Below are positions 24,670 through 33,483 of a stretch of DNA of 33,569 nt, one piece after another. The notes under the pieces are model-generated. The model was not told where the DNA came from. It searched no databases and worked only from the letters and a program-made list of their open reading frames with translations. Location: the NCBI GenBank assembly GCA_020027645.1, contig JAHKKM010000013.1, forward strand, positions 1 through 33,569. Reading direction: 5' to 3'. Origin of the DNA: Pseudomonadota bacterium (GTDB taxonomy: Bacteria; Pseudomonadota; Gammaproteobacteria; Steroidobacterales; Woeseiaceae). The stretch's first letter is position 1. Every line of letters starts with the position of its first letter. The translations under genes were made by a program, and so were the position numbers.

Positions 24670-25968
24670 ATGGTTGATGCAACACCGGTTGCGCCTGCAA
24701 AAGGCGCAAAGATCACGATTCGAAACGGCAAACTGACGATGCCGGATAACCCGATTATTCCTTACATCGAGGGCGACGGCACCGGGCCGGATATCTGGCG
24801 GGCCACGGTCAGGGCACTGGATGCTGCAGTTGAAAAATCGTACAAGGGCAAGCGCAAGATTCACTGGATGGAAGTCTATGCAGGCCAGAAAGCATTCGAT
24901 CTTTTCGACAACTGGTTGCCGGACCCGACTGTCGATGCCTGTCGCGAATTCCTCGTTTCCATCAAGGGACCTTTGACAACGCCGATCGGTGGCGGCATTC
25001 GATCGCTTAATGTTGCCCTGCGTCAGTTACTCGATCTCTATGTCTGCCTGCGGCCGGTGCGCTGGTTCAAAGGTGTGCCGTCCCCTGTCAAGGATCCGGG
25101 CAGCGTTGACATGGTGATCTTCCGCGAAAACACCGAGGACATTTATGCCGGAATCGAGTTCGAGCAGGGATCGGCAGCGAATACCAAATTTCTGAAACTC
25201 TTCAAGGAAAATTTCCCGGCCGAGTTTGCCAAGATTCGCTTTCCCGAGAGTTCAGGTATCGGTCTGAAACCGGTTTCAAGGGAGGGAACTGAAAGACTGG
25301 TGCGATCCGCACTCGAATACGCCATTGCCAACAAGCGCAAGAGCCTGACATTTGTGCACAAGGGCAACATCATGAAATACACCGAAGGCGCGTTTCGCAA
25401 CTGGGGATACCAGCTCGCCGAGCGCGAATTCGCCAAACACATCTACACCTGGGACCAGTGGGAGCGCAGGAAAAGCGAGGACGGCCAGGACGCTGCGAAT
25501 GCGGAACAGGAAGCCGCGTTGAAGGCCGGCCGGATCCTGGTCAAGGACGTCATTGCCGACATCGCGCTGCAACAGGTAATGACGCGCGCCAATGAGTTCG
25601 ACGTCATTGCCACCATGAACCTGAATGGCGACTACCTGTCCGATGCTCTCGCCGCGCAGGTCGGGGGTATCGGCATTGCGCCGGGCGGCAACATCAATAA
25701 CGTCACCGGGCACGCGGTGTTCGAAGCGACACACGGAACTGCGCCGAAATATGCCGATCAGGATGTCGTGAATCCCGGTTCGCTGATACTTTCCGGCGAG
25801 ATGATGCTGCGCTACATGGGCTGGACCGAGGCTGCCGACCGGATTATTTCGAGCATGGACAAGACCATCGGGCAGAAAACCGTCACTTATGACTTTGCGC
25901 GGCTGATGGAGGGCGCAACCAAGATCAAGTGCAGCGAGTTCGCCACGGCCATGATTCGCAACATGTAA
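24670..25968 (+). CDS. icd: NADP-dependent isocitrate dehydrogenase
   Basis: The 432-residue protein is a dimeric, E. coli-type isocitrate dehydrogenase of the TCA cycle, converting isocitrate to 2-oxoglutarate and CO2 with reduction of NADP. It shows [20 protein letters not shown] and the substrate/phosphorylation loop [17 protein letters not shown]; Ser112 corresponds to E. coli Ser113, target of the AceK kinase/phosphatase. It also has [33 protein letters not shown] and [11 protein letters not shown], where the Lys-Tyr pair indicates NADP preference. The ribosome site GGAG lies six bases before the ATG. Transcribed alone, convergent with glpD 40 bases downstream. Confidence 0.98.
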   Translation: MVDATPVAPAKGAKITIRNGKLTMPDNPIIPYIEGDGTGPDIWRATVRALDAAVEKSYKGKRKIHWMEVYAGQKAFDLFDNWLPDPTVDACREFLVSIKGPLTTPIGGGIRSLNVALRQLLDLYVCLRPVRWFKGVPSPVKDPGSVDMVIFRENTEDIYAGIEFEQGSAANTKFLKLFKENFPAEFAKIRFPESSGIGLKPVSREGTERLVRSALEYAIANKRKSLTFVHKGNIMKYTEGAFRNWGYQLAEREFAKHIYTWDQWERRKSEDGQDAANAEQEAALKAGRILVKDVIADIALQQVMTRANEFDVIATMNLNGDYLSDALAAQVGGIGIAPGGNINNVTGHAVFEATHGTAPKYADQDVVNPGSLILSGEMMLRYMGWTEAADRIISSMDKTIGQKTVTYDFARLMEGATKIKCSEFATAMIRNM

Positions 25969-26008
25969 ATACAACGACCAGACTACGAAAAGGGACTACG
26001 GTCAGAGA

Positions 26009-27619
26009 TTACGATTGTGCTTTCAGGAACACCGGTTTCAGCCTCTCGTTATAACTTTTCAGGAGGCTGAGCTCGCGCCGGGTATCGGCACTGTCCCAGT
26101 GCAATTCAGTAGCAGCCAATTCAGCAATTGCCTTCGCCAGCGGCTCGCCCTGGTCGGCGCCGAGCCCGATCATCAGCCGCCGGTGCACGATATCGACCAG
26201 CGTGACTGCCATTTCCTCGCGTACCGCGAATGCGACTTCGGCCGCCAGCACGGATCGGTTGCTGTCGAGCACGGCCTGCAGATCCGCCCGCGACCGCGCG
26301 AGGTCGACGAGCCTTGATGCGCGGCCGCCGTAGATTGAAATCAGTCGATCCCTGCCGGCAGCGGAAAGTGCCGGCAATTCGTTCAAACGCCGTCGCGCCT
26401 CTTCGAGGCTGTGACCGCCGGGCAAGGCCCTGGTCCGCGTAATGCATTTTTCACTGTCGGCCTTTTCCACCCTGACGACAAAATCCACGACTTGTTCGGC
26501 AAGATTGCGATACGTGGTCAGTTTGCCGCCAACCACCGAAACCAGCCCCCTCGCCTGGCGGCCGTGCTTCTTGATGATGTGACGACGCGTTATCGCGGAT
26601 TCCGGGCCGGTCGGTCGCTGCGGCAGCGGCCGCACACCGGCATAGGTGTAGTTGATGCTGTCGAGTGTCAGTCCGGCGCGCGGAAATACGCGATTGGTTT
26701 CGGCAATCAGGTACCGCGCCTCCTCCTTGCTTGCACTGGCATCGCCGGGGTCGCCGTCATAGCGAAGGTCAGTCGTACCGATCAGGTATTGACCGTTCCA
26801 GGGAATGATGAAGAACGGCCGGCCATCCGCGGCAGCCTCCACATAGAATGCATCGTGTGGCGCCCCTGCAAACGGGCTGACAATGATATGGCTGCCCTTG
26901 GTCCCACCCATCAATGTGGGCATAGTCCGATTGACAGTAGCCAACACCTGGTCCACCCAGGGACCGGCGGCATTGACCACCATCCGCGCGCGAACCTCGA
27001 TTTCGGATTGCGACGCCCGATCGATGAACTGCACATTGCACACTTCGCCCTTGCGTACCGTGATGCCAATGACCGGGCTGTACGTGCGAACGTCAGCGCC
27101 TGCCTCGCGTGCCCCGATGGCGTTTTCAAGAACCAGGCGCTCGGCGTAAGTGACCTGGGCATCGAAATAGCTGGCACCGCCGACCAGCCCTTCGCTCAAT
27201 ACGCCGGGTTCCTGCTCGAGGAACTGCTTTCGCGACAGCATGCGGTGGCGCGGAATCGATTTACCGATCGACAGCAGGTCGTAGGTTATCAGGCCGAGCC
27301 GTATCAGCAGCAGGCTTCGCCGGCTGTCTTTGTAGACCGGGATTTTCAGGCGCAATCGCTTCACGAGATGCGGTGCCACCTTGCGTAGCAAGCGGCGTTC
27401 GCGCAATGACTCGAATACGAGCGGCAACTCACCGTACTCGAGGTAGCGCAATCCACCGTGAATCAGCCGACTCGACCAGCTCGACGTGCCGCTGCCGATA
27501 TCGTTCTTTTCCAGCAGCAGAACCGAAAGTCCGCGCAATGCGGCATCCCTGGCGATACCGGCACCGTTTATGCCGGCGCCGACCACCACCAGGTCGTACT
27601 CGGTGCCGACCTCTGCCAT
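26009..27619 (-). CDS. glpD: Glycerol-3-phosphate dehydrogenase (FAD-dependent, GlpD type)
   Basis: The 536-residue protein oxidises glycerol-3-phosphate to dihydroxyacetone phosphate and passes electrons to quinones at the inner membrane. It has the FAD-binding GAGINGAG motif (14-21), the family signature SSRLIHGGLRYLEYGELPLV, the central NAAGPWVDQV and GTKGSHIIV, and the late FAD contact SVVGGKLTTYRNLAEQ. The length matches bacterial GlpD plus a somewhat longer C-terminal helical domain. The ATG at 27619 shares its A with the proA stop (TGATG), indicating translational coupling. The open frame 76 codons further upstream is antisense-like Arg-rich sequence over proA and is not part of the gene. 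Coupling to a proline operon is unusual. Confidence 0.96.
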   Translation of the reverse strand: MAEVGTEYDLVVVGAGINGAGIARDAALRGLSVLLLEKNDIGSGTSSWSSRLIHGGLRYLEYGELPLVFESLRERRLLRKVAPHLVKRLRLKIPVYKDSRRSLLLIRLGLITYDLLSIGKSIPRHRMLSRKQFLEQEPGVLSEGLVGGASYFDAQVTYAERLVLENAIGAREAGADVRTYSPVIGITVRKGEVCNVQFIDRASQSEIEVRARMVVNAAGPWVDQVLATVNRTMPTLMGGTKGSHIIVSPFAGAPHDAFYVEAAADGRPFFIIPWNGQYLIGTTDLRYDGDPGDASASKEEARYLIAETNRVFPRAGLTLDSINYTYAGVRPLPQRPTGPESAITRRHIIKKHGRQARGLVSVVGGKLTTYRNLAEQVVDFVVRVEKADSEKCITRTRALPGGHSLEEARRRLNELPALSAAGRDRLISIYGGRASRLVDLARSRADLQAVLDSNRSVLAAEVAFAVREEMAVTLVDIVHRRLMIGLGADQGEPLAKAIAELAATELHWDSADTRRELSLLKSYNERLKPVFLKAQS

Positions 27620-28893
27620 CAGGGTCGTACCTGGCCGCTGCCCCGGACCACGTACTTGTAGCTCGTGAGCTGTTCGGCGCCTACCGGTCCGCGCGCATGA
27701 ATGCGACCGGTGGCGATACCTATTTCCGCACCCATGCCGAACTCGCCGCCATCGGCAAACTGGGTCGACGCATTGTGGAGTACGATCGCGCTGTCGACTT
27801 CGTCGAGAAAGCGCTCGGCCGCGGAGGTGTCTGCAGCCACGATGCATTCCGTGTGAGCCGAACCGTACTCTCGAATGTGGTGAATCGCCGCTTCGATGTT
27901 ATCGACAACGCGAACGGAAATGATGGCGTCGAGGTATTCGGTCGACCAGTCCTGATCGGTGGCGCCGATCGCGGACGGAAATACTTTCCGCACGACTTCG
28001 TCGCCGCGAATCTCACAATTGGCATCCTGCAAGGCGCTTAGTACGTCCGGCAGCAGGCGATCTGCGGCACTTCGATCAACCAGCAACGTTTCTGCAGCAC
28101 CGCAAACACCGGTGCGCCGCATCTTCGAATTCAGCACAACCTCGCGCGCGATACCGGCATCGGCGGACTCGTGCAGGTAAACGTGGCAGATGCCCTCGAG
28201 GTGACCGATGACCGGTACCCGCGCCTCCTCTTGCACGCGCTGCACCAGTCCCCTGCCACCGCGCGGGATCACTACATCGAGATAGCGGCCCATGGTTGAC
28301 AACATGCAGGAAACTGCCTCGCGGTCAGTTGTGGTCACGATCTGCACTGCCGCCGGCACAATGCCGGAAGATTTCAGTCCGTCCTGCAGGCAGCGATGAA
28401 TCGCCAGGTTCGACCGGAGGCTCTCGGATCCGCCGCGCAGAATCACCGCGTTGCCGGATTTGAGGCACAGGCCGGCAGCATCCGCCGTTACGTTTGGCCG
28501 GCTTTCGTAGATGATGCCTATGACACCAAGCGGTACCGCGACTCTCTGGATCTGCAGGCCATTCGGCCGGGTCCATTCGGCCAATGTCCGGCCGAGCGGG
28601 TCTGGCAAGTCCGCGATGGCCAGCAGGCCCTGCACCATTGCGTCGATGCGCCCGGCGTCGAGCTTCAGCCGATCGAGCAGTGCAGCACCGAGTCCTTGTT
28701 TTTCTGCATCCTGCAAGTCCCGGGCGTTCGCCTGCAGAACCTCGTCCCGCCGCTGCTGCAGGGCGCTGGCTGCCATGCGCAAGGCATCGTTTCGCCTTGA
28801 TTCGCTGCTTGCCGCGAGCAGCACAGCCGCATCCCGTGCTGCCTGACCCATTTGCTTCATGATGGTCGGAATTGATGTCGTTTGCTTCGCCAT
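27619..28893 (-). CDS. proA: Gamma-glutamyl phosphate reductase
   Basis: The product (424 residues from the ATG at 28893) is the NADPH-dependent second enzyme of proline synthesis, making glutamate-5-semialdehyde from gamma-glutamyl phosphate. It shows the aldehyde-dehydrogenase-like fold with GVIGIIYESRPNVTADAAGL, GNAVILRGGSE, the loop VIPRGGRGLVQRVQEEA, and the catalytic cysteine in RRTGVCGAAETLLVD (about Cys264). Downstream are STQFADGGEFGMGAEIGIAT and the C-terminal GPVGAEQLTSYKYVVRG. The chosen start lies ten bases after the proB stop; ATGs at 28929 (overlapping proB) and 28860 are alternatives. It is followed without a gap by glpD. Confidence 0.96.
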   Translation of the reverse strand: MAKQTTSIPTIMKQMGQAARDAAVLLAASSESRRNDALRMAASALQQRRDEVLQANARDLQDAEKQGLGAALLDRLKLDAGRIDAMVQGLLAIADLPDPLGRTLAEWTRPNGLQIQRVAVPLGVIGIIYESRPNVTADAAGLCLKSGNAVILRGGSESLRSNLAIHRCLQDGLKSSGIVPAAVQIVTTTDREAVSCMLSTMGRYLDVVIPRGGRGLVQRVQEEARVPVIGHLEGICHVYLHESADAGIAREVVLNSKMRRTGVCGAAETLLVDRSAADRLLPDVLSALQDANCEIRGDEVVRKVFPSAIGATDQDWSTEYLDAIISVRVVDNIEAAIHHIREYGSAHTECIVAADTSAAERFLDEVDSAIVLHNASTQFADGGEFGMGAEIGIATGRIHARGPVGAEQLTSYKYVVRGSGQVRP

Positions 28894-28903
28894 GCTCACC
28901 GCT

Positions 28904-30040
28904 TCATTTGGTGCTGTTCTCGTTGCCAAACCAGACCAGATCGTCGCGATGCACTATCACCGAGCGACCGCGATAGCCCAGTATGGATTCGATCTGATCA
29001 GAACGTTGACCGCGAATCGCGTTTGCTTCGTCGCTCGAGTACGCGGCAATTCCCCTGCCGAGTTCGCCGTGACCGGCATCCAAAAGCGTTACCGCGTCCC
29101 CACGCTTGAAGTTCCCAACGACTTCGATTACACCGACGGGCAGCAGGCTTTTGCCGTCGCGCAATGCCGCCACGGCGCCGGCATCGAGGCGCAATTCACC
29201 ACGAACCTCCAGGATTCCGGCCAGCCATTGTTTGCGAGCCGCGGCCGGCGTCTTGTCAGCAACAAATACCGTGCATTTTCCACCGGTAATCAGTGCGTGC
29301 AGCGGCCGTTCGACTGCGCCGGACGCGAGGACGGTGGAACAGCCGGCGTGCATTGCGATTCTTGCGGCCAGCAACTTCGTCAGCATGCCACCAGTTCCGA
29401 CAGCGCTTCCAGGCTCGCCAGCCATGTCTAGCATCTCATCGGTGATCGTTCGCACGACAGGCATATGGCGTGCGTCCGGATCGGTGCGTGGATTGGCCGT
29501 GTAAAAGCCATCAACATCCGACAACAACACCAAGCCATCGGCCATCACCACTTGCGCTACACGAGCGGCAAGCCGATCGTTGTCGCCGTAGCGCAGCTCA
29601 TCCGTTGCCACCGTATCATTCTCGTTGATCACGGGTATGACTTCATGTTCCAGCAGTTTTTCCATCGTGCCGCGGGCATTCAGGAAACGTCGGCGGATTT
29701 CAGTGTCGTCGGGTGTCAGCAGGATCTGCGCGACTGTGATGCCGTGGCGCGAAAACGCTTCCTGGTATGCATTGACCAGGCGCACCTGGCCGGTTGCCGC
29801 CGAGGCCTGCAATTCTTCCAGCCGGGAGCGTCGCAGATGAATCTTCAGGATGCGGCTGCCGATTGCAACGGCACCCGAGGTAACGATGAGAACCTGTGTG
29901 CCCGAATTCCGCAAGCCGGCAATATCTTCGGCAAGCCCTGCCAGCCAGTCGCTCAGGAGGCGTCGCTCCTGATCCATCAGCAAAGTCGATCCGATCTTGA
30001 TGACGATGCGCCGGAAGTCTGACAGTGCGTTACCGGACAT
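28904..30040 (-). CDS. proB: Glutamate 5-kinase
   Basis: The 378-residue protein phosphorylates glutamate with ATP, the committed and usually proline-inhibited step of proline synthesis. The amino acid kinase domain (about 1-260) has IVIKIGSTLL, VTSGAVAIGS, PVINENDTVATDELRYGDND, LLSDVDGFYTANP and GTGGMLTKLLAARIAMHAG. A C-terminal PUA domain (about 275-365) includes SLLPVGVIEVVGNFKRGDAV and ends with the GYRGRSVIVHRDDLV strand pair. The length matches the two-domain enterobacterial ProB. It begins 11 bases after ilvN and ends ten bases before proA. Confidence 0.97.
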   Translation of the reverse strand: MSGNALSDFRRIVIKIGSTLLMDQERRLLSDWLAGLAEDIAGLRNSGTQVLIVTSGAVAIGSRILKIHLRRSRLEELQASAATGQVRLVNAYQEAFSRHGITVAQILLTPDDTEIRRRFLNARGTMEKLLEHEVIPVINENDTVATDELRYGDNDRLAARVAQVVMADGLVLLSDVDGFYTANPRTDPDARHMPVVRTITDEMLDMAGEPGSAVGTGGMLTKLLAARIAMHAGCSTVLASGAVERPLHALITGGKCTVFVADKTPAAARKQWLAGILEVRGELRLDAGAVAALRDGKSLLPVGVIEVVGNFKRGDAVTLLDAGHGELGRGIAAYSSDEANAIRGQRSDQIESILGYRGRSVIVHRDDLVWFGNENSTK

Positions 30041-30051
30041 TCAATGGGCAC

Positions 30052-30573
30052 TCATCCAGTGAGGCGATGCACCCTGGCGTAGGACGAAAGAACCACTTCG
30101 CCTTTCGACACGGCGACACTGCCGCTGCGAGCCACCGCCGACAGGGTGCCAATCTCGGCGGCGCGCTTTACGAAGGCATCGATGTCCGCGAGCTGCCCGG
30201 TCAATTGAATGGTGCAACTGTTCTGCGCATCATCGAGAATCTCCGCGCCAAAATCCGATGCAAGTTTCAGCACCCTGGCGTAACCGCCGGTCGCGAGCTT
30301 CAGTTTTACGATTGCCAGTTCCCGCTCGAAATGCTCGCCGAGGGTCATGTCGTGAATGTTGACGACGTCTACCAGTTTGGCCAGTTGCGTGTTCAGCTGT
30401 GCGATAGCAGCGTCCGAGCCTTCAATGACGAGCGTTACCCTCGACACCGCCGGATTGTCGGTCGGTGCGACATTCAATGAGTCGATGTTGTAACCGCGTG
30501 TCGAGAAGAGTCCCGTCATACGGGTCAAAGCGCCGACTTCGTTTTGCAGCAGGACCGAAATGACGTGACGCAT
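30052..30573 (-). CDS. ilvN: Acetolactate synthase small (regulatory) subunit
   Basis: The 173-residue protein has an N-terminal ACT domain (about 3-75) starting HVISVLLQNEVGALTRMTGL and GYNIDSLNVAPTDNPAVSRV, then the usual C-terminal regulatory domain with GHSAV-type equivalents (ASDFGAEILDDAQNSCTIQL). Asn11, Gly14 and Asn29 match positions tied to valine feedback in the E. coli IlvH subunit, so valine sensitivity is likely. It activates and regulates the large subunit, which lies on the opposite strand 154 bases away rather than upstream as usual. It is the first gene of a minus-strand run with proB, proA and glpD. Confidence 0.96.
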   Translation of the reverse strand: MRHVISVLLQNEVGALTRMTGLFSTRGYNIDSLNVAPTDNPAVSRVTLVIEGSDAAIAQLNTQLAKLVDVVNIHDMTLGEHFERELAIVKLKLATGGYARVLKLASDFGAEILDDAQNSCTIQLTGQLADIDAFVKRAAEIGTLSAVARSGSVAVSKGEVVLSSYARVHRLTG

Positions 30574-30648
30574 CTTCTGTTAATCCGGATGAGTGAATGA
30601 ATTCGACTGAAACCATCGCATCGCTGCGACGAATCGATGTTGGCTGAG

Positions 30649-30676
30649 TTGTACCAGTATTGCAATGCAATAAAAA
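30649..30676. promoter_or_regulatory. ilvB/ilvN divergent control region with a perfect palindrome
   Basis: A 15-base perfect palindrome TATTGCA-a-TGCAATA (30658-30672) lies in the 154-base gap between divergent ilvB and ilvN. On the plus strand it falls between a weak -35 (TTGTAC, 30649-30654) and a -10-like AT run (30671-30677). It is ideally placed for a dimeric regulator to control one or both genes. The regulator is not identifiable from the sequence. The promoter call itself is tentative; the palindrome is certain. Confidence 0.5.
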
Positions 30677-30727
30677 TTAGTAAACACTGCCAAAAAACCA
30701 GCACTTACGCACGTCGCAGCGCCAATC

Positions 30728-32578
30728 ATGACCATCCAGAAGCCGGCCGACCGGAACAAGGAACACCCGCTCGCCGGTACGCGCATGACCGGCGCCGATA
30801 TCGTCGTGCAGGTTCTGGCCGACGAAAATGTCGACACCATTTTCGGCTACAGCGGCGGCGCCATACTCCCCACCTACGATGCTGTATTCCGCTTCAACGA
30901 CGCGAACCGAAAAGCCGACGGCCGATCGCCGATCCCACTGATTGTTCCTGCCAATGAACAGGGTGCCGGCTTCATGGCCGCGGGTTACGCACGCGCCAGT
31001 GGCAAGGTGGGTGTCGTCATGGTGACCTCCGGACCCGGGGCGACCAATACGGTCACACCGGTACGCGATTGCATGGCCGACTCGGTGCCAATTGTCGTCA
31101 TCTGCGGACAGGTTCCGACACACGCGATCGGCACCGATGCATTTCAGGAGGCGCCGGTATCGGCAATCATGGGCGCCGTCGCGAAGCACGTGTTCCTGGT
31201 AACGGATGCAAGCCAGCTGGAAGCAACCATGCGTGCCGCTTTCGAACTCGCGCGTACCGGCCGACCCGGGCCGGTTGTGCTCGACATTCCGAAGGACGTG
31301 CAGAACTGGGAGGGCGAATTTCGCGGCACGGGTACCTTGCCGCTGACCGGTTACCGCGCACGCCTGCAGGCTGTCATGGACAATCGCCTGACCGATGAAG
31401 CCTGCCAGCGACTTTATGCGATGCTGGCCGAGTCGGAACGTCCGCTGATCTATGCCGGCGGTGGCGTCATCAATGGCAACGCGACCAAAGCGATGCGCCA
31501 TTTCGCCAGCGCGTACGGCATTCCGGTTGCAACGACCTTGATGGCGCTTGGCGCGAGCGATACGACACACCCGCTGTCGCTGCACATGCTGGGCATGCAC
31601 GGCATGGCGTTTGCAAATTACGCCGTCGAGGATTGCGACCTGCTGATTGCCATCGGTGCACGCTTCGATGACCGGGTGGCCGGCGACCCTGCGCACTTTG
31701 CACCAAGAGCAAAATACATCGCGCATTTTGACGTCGACGTATCGGAAATCGGCAAGGTCAAGCGAGTCAACTGGCACCAGGTGGGAATCCTCGCTCGCGA
31801 CCTCGACGATCTGCTCGCTTACGGAAAACGCATCGGCTTTGACAAGGAATTCCCGACCTGGCATGCAGAGATTGCCGGGTTGAAATCGAAGCACGCACTG
31901 AACTACGACCGCGACAGCAAGCTGATTCAGCCCTACGCCGTGATCGAGGAAATCAACCGCATCACCAGGGGTGAAGCAATCATCGCGACCGGCGTCGGCC
32001 AGCACCAGATGTGGGCCGCGCAATATTTCGATTTTCGCGAACCGCGACTGTGGCTCACGTCGGGGAGCATGGGGACGATGGGATTCGGTCTGCCGGCTGC
32101 CATAGGTGCGCAATTTGCGCGCCGCGACCGGCTGGTTATCGATATCGACGGCGACGGCAGCATGCGTATGAACATTGGCGAGCTCGAAACCGCAACCACT
32201 TATGGTCTGCCGATCAAGGTCATCGTACTGAACAATTTCGGTGACGGCATGGTGCGCCAGTGGCAGAAGCTCTACTACAAGGGGCGCATGTCCGGCAGCG
32301 ACAAGTCATTGCATCGCAAGGACTTCGTGCGCACAGCCGAAGCCGACGGTTTCGCTTTTGCGAAGAGGCTCGATCGAAAAGAAGACCTGTCACGGATCGT
32401 CGGCGAGTTCATACGTTTTCCGGGACCTGCATTTCTCGAAGTTATCATCGATCCGGATGCCGGCGTGTATCCCATGGTGGGTCCGGGTTTGAGTTACGAC
32501 AAAATGATCACCGGCGACTTCATTGTGAGCCGCGACAAACCGGTCGAGGACGCGCCGGGACCCAGCGAGATGTTCTGA
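30728..32578 (+). CDS. ilvB: Acetolactate synthase large (catalytic) subunit
   Basis: The 616-residue ThDP-dependent enzyme makes acetolactate or acetohydroxybutyrate, the first common step of branched-chain amino acid synthesis. It has the N-terminal pyrimidine domain with catalytic Glu in PANEQGAGFMAAGYARASGK, VTSGPGATNTVTPVRDCMAD, and IGTDAFQEAPVSAIM. The central FAD-type domain has IGARFDDRVAGDP. The C-terminal pyrophosphate domain has GTMGFGLPAAIGAQ and the ThDP motif from GDGSMRMNIGELE to VLNN, followed by FGDGMVRQWQKLYY. This identifies a biosynthetic anabolic ALS rather than glyoxylate carboligase or pyruvate oxidase. The start at 30728 has a weak ribosome site. The small subunit is encoded divergently. 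Confidence 0.95.
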   Translation: MTIQKPADRNKEHPLAGTRMTGADIVVQVLADENVDTIFGYSGGAILPTYDAVFRFNDANRKADGRSPIPLIVPANEQGAGFMAAGYARASGKVGVVMVTSGPGATNTVTPVRDCMADSVPIVVICGQVPTHAIGTDAFQEAPVSAIMGAVAKHVFLVTDASQLEATMRAAFELARTGRPGPVVLDIPKDVQNWEGEFRGTGTLPLTGYRARLQAVMDNRLTDEACQRLYAMLAESERPLIYAGGGVINGNATKAMRHFASAYGIPVATTLMALGASDTTHPLSLHMLGMHGMAFANYAVEDCDLLIAIGARFDDRVAGDPAHFAPRAKYIAHFDVDVSEIGKVKRVNWHQVGILARDLDDLLAYGKRIGFDKEFPTWHAEIAGLKSKHALNYDRDSKLIQPYAVIEEINRITRGEAIIATGVGQHQMWAAQYFDFREPRLWLTSGSMGTMGFGLPAAIGAQFARRDRLVIDIDGDGSMRMNIGELETATTYGLPIKVIVLNNFGDGMVRQWQKLYYKGRMSGSDKSLHRKDFVRTAEADGFAFAKRLDRKEDLSRIVGEFIRFPGPAFLEVIIDPDAGVYPMVGPGLSYDKMITGDFIVSRDKPVEDAPGPSEMF

Positions 32579-32610
32579 GCCCTGTTGACAGCAGGATCAG
32601 GAATAACCGG

Positions 32611-33483
32611 GTGCCACGGTCGCACACCTTCACAGCGATCGCTGCCACGGTGACAGCAATGCTGGCGTTTGCCGGCAATTCGATCCTGTGCCGGCTTGCA
32701 CTGGCAAGCGGGGCCATCGACCCCGCCTCGTTCACGGCGATTCGCGTGGCATCCGGGGCAATCGCGCTCTCGCTCATCTGTATTGCCGTGCGCCGCGATG
32801 CGGCCATTGCGAAACGTGGCAGTTGGCTCGCAGCGGCGATGCTGTTTCTTTATGCCGTCTGTTTTTCCTATGCCTATGTGAGCCTTGGCGCGGCGAGCGG
32901 CGCGTTGATCCTGTTTGGTTGCGTGCAAGGCACGATGATTGCGGTCGCTTTATATCGTGGGGATCGACCGACCGTCGTGGAACTGCTCGGTTGGGTCTGC
33001 GCCGTCGCCGGATTGACCGTGCTGTTGCTGCCAGGCACTACGGCACCGTCCATACCGGCAGCAGCAATGATGGCGATAGCCGGCATCGCCTGGGGTGTCT
33101 ATTCGATACTCGGCAGAAAGGAATCCGACGCCCTGGCGGCGACCACAGCAAACTTCCTGCGGTCTGTGATTTTCGCGATACCGCTCGTCGCATTGACCTT
33201 TGCCCACAGCAGGATTGAAACCGCCGGAATACTGCTGGCGGTCTGTTCCGGTGCCCTGACCTCGGGCCTGGGCTACGTCATCTGGTATATCGCACTCACC
33301 CACCTGACCTCGCTGCGGGCGGCACTGGTACAGCTGTCGGTGCCCGCTATTACCTCCCTGGGTGGCGTGATGCTGCTGGCAGAACCACTGAGCCTCCGGA
33401 TCGCGCTATCTGGCGCAGCAATCATTGGCGGTGTGCTGGTCGCATCGCTCGGGAAGGCCGGGTGGGCCAATGCGAATGAGTGA
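32611..33483 (+). CDS. EamA/DMT-family transporter
   Basis: The 290-residue membrane protein has about ten hydrophobic helices in two EamA repeats, for example TAMLAFAGNSILCRLALASG, AAAMLFLYAVCFSYAYVSLG and SGALTSGLGYVIWYIALTHL, with the repeat-ending LAEPLSLRIALSGAAIIGGV. The family exports amino acids, nucleotides or other metabolites; the substrate cannot be told here, though the location after an amino acid gene is suggestive. The start is a GTG (32611) with AGGA eight bases upstream. The open frame extending back to 32260 overlaps ilvB and is not used. It lies 32 bases after ilvB on the same strand. Confidence 0.92.
   Translation: MPRSHTFTAIAATVTAMLAFAGNSILCRLALASGAIDPASFTAIRVASGAIALSLICIAVRRDAAIAKRGSWLAAAMLFLYAVCFSYAYVSLGAASGALILFGCVQGTMIAVALYRGDRPTVVELLGWVCAVAGLTVLLLPGTTAPSIPAAAMMAIAGIAWGVYSILGRKESDALAATTANFLRSVIFAIPLVALTFAHSRIETAGILLAVCSGALTSGLGYVIWYIALTHLTSLRAALVQLSVPAITSLGGVMLLAEPLSLRIALSGAAIIGGVLVASLGKAGWANANE

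Noticed and set aside
26411..27388. A 325-codon plus-strand open frame opposite glpD
   Set aside because: glpD is unambiguous on the other strand; this frame is a shadow.
30677..32113. A 478-codon minus-strand open frame opposite ilvB
   Set aside because: It lies across a fully recognisable acetolactate synthase and shows no domain or ribosome site.
32260..32610. N-terminal extension of the EamA transporter into ilvB
   Set aside because: The residues are Arg/Ser-rich out-of-frame ilvB sequence. GTG 32611 has a good ribosome site and begins right before the first membrane helix.
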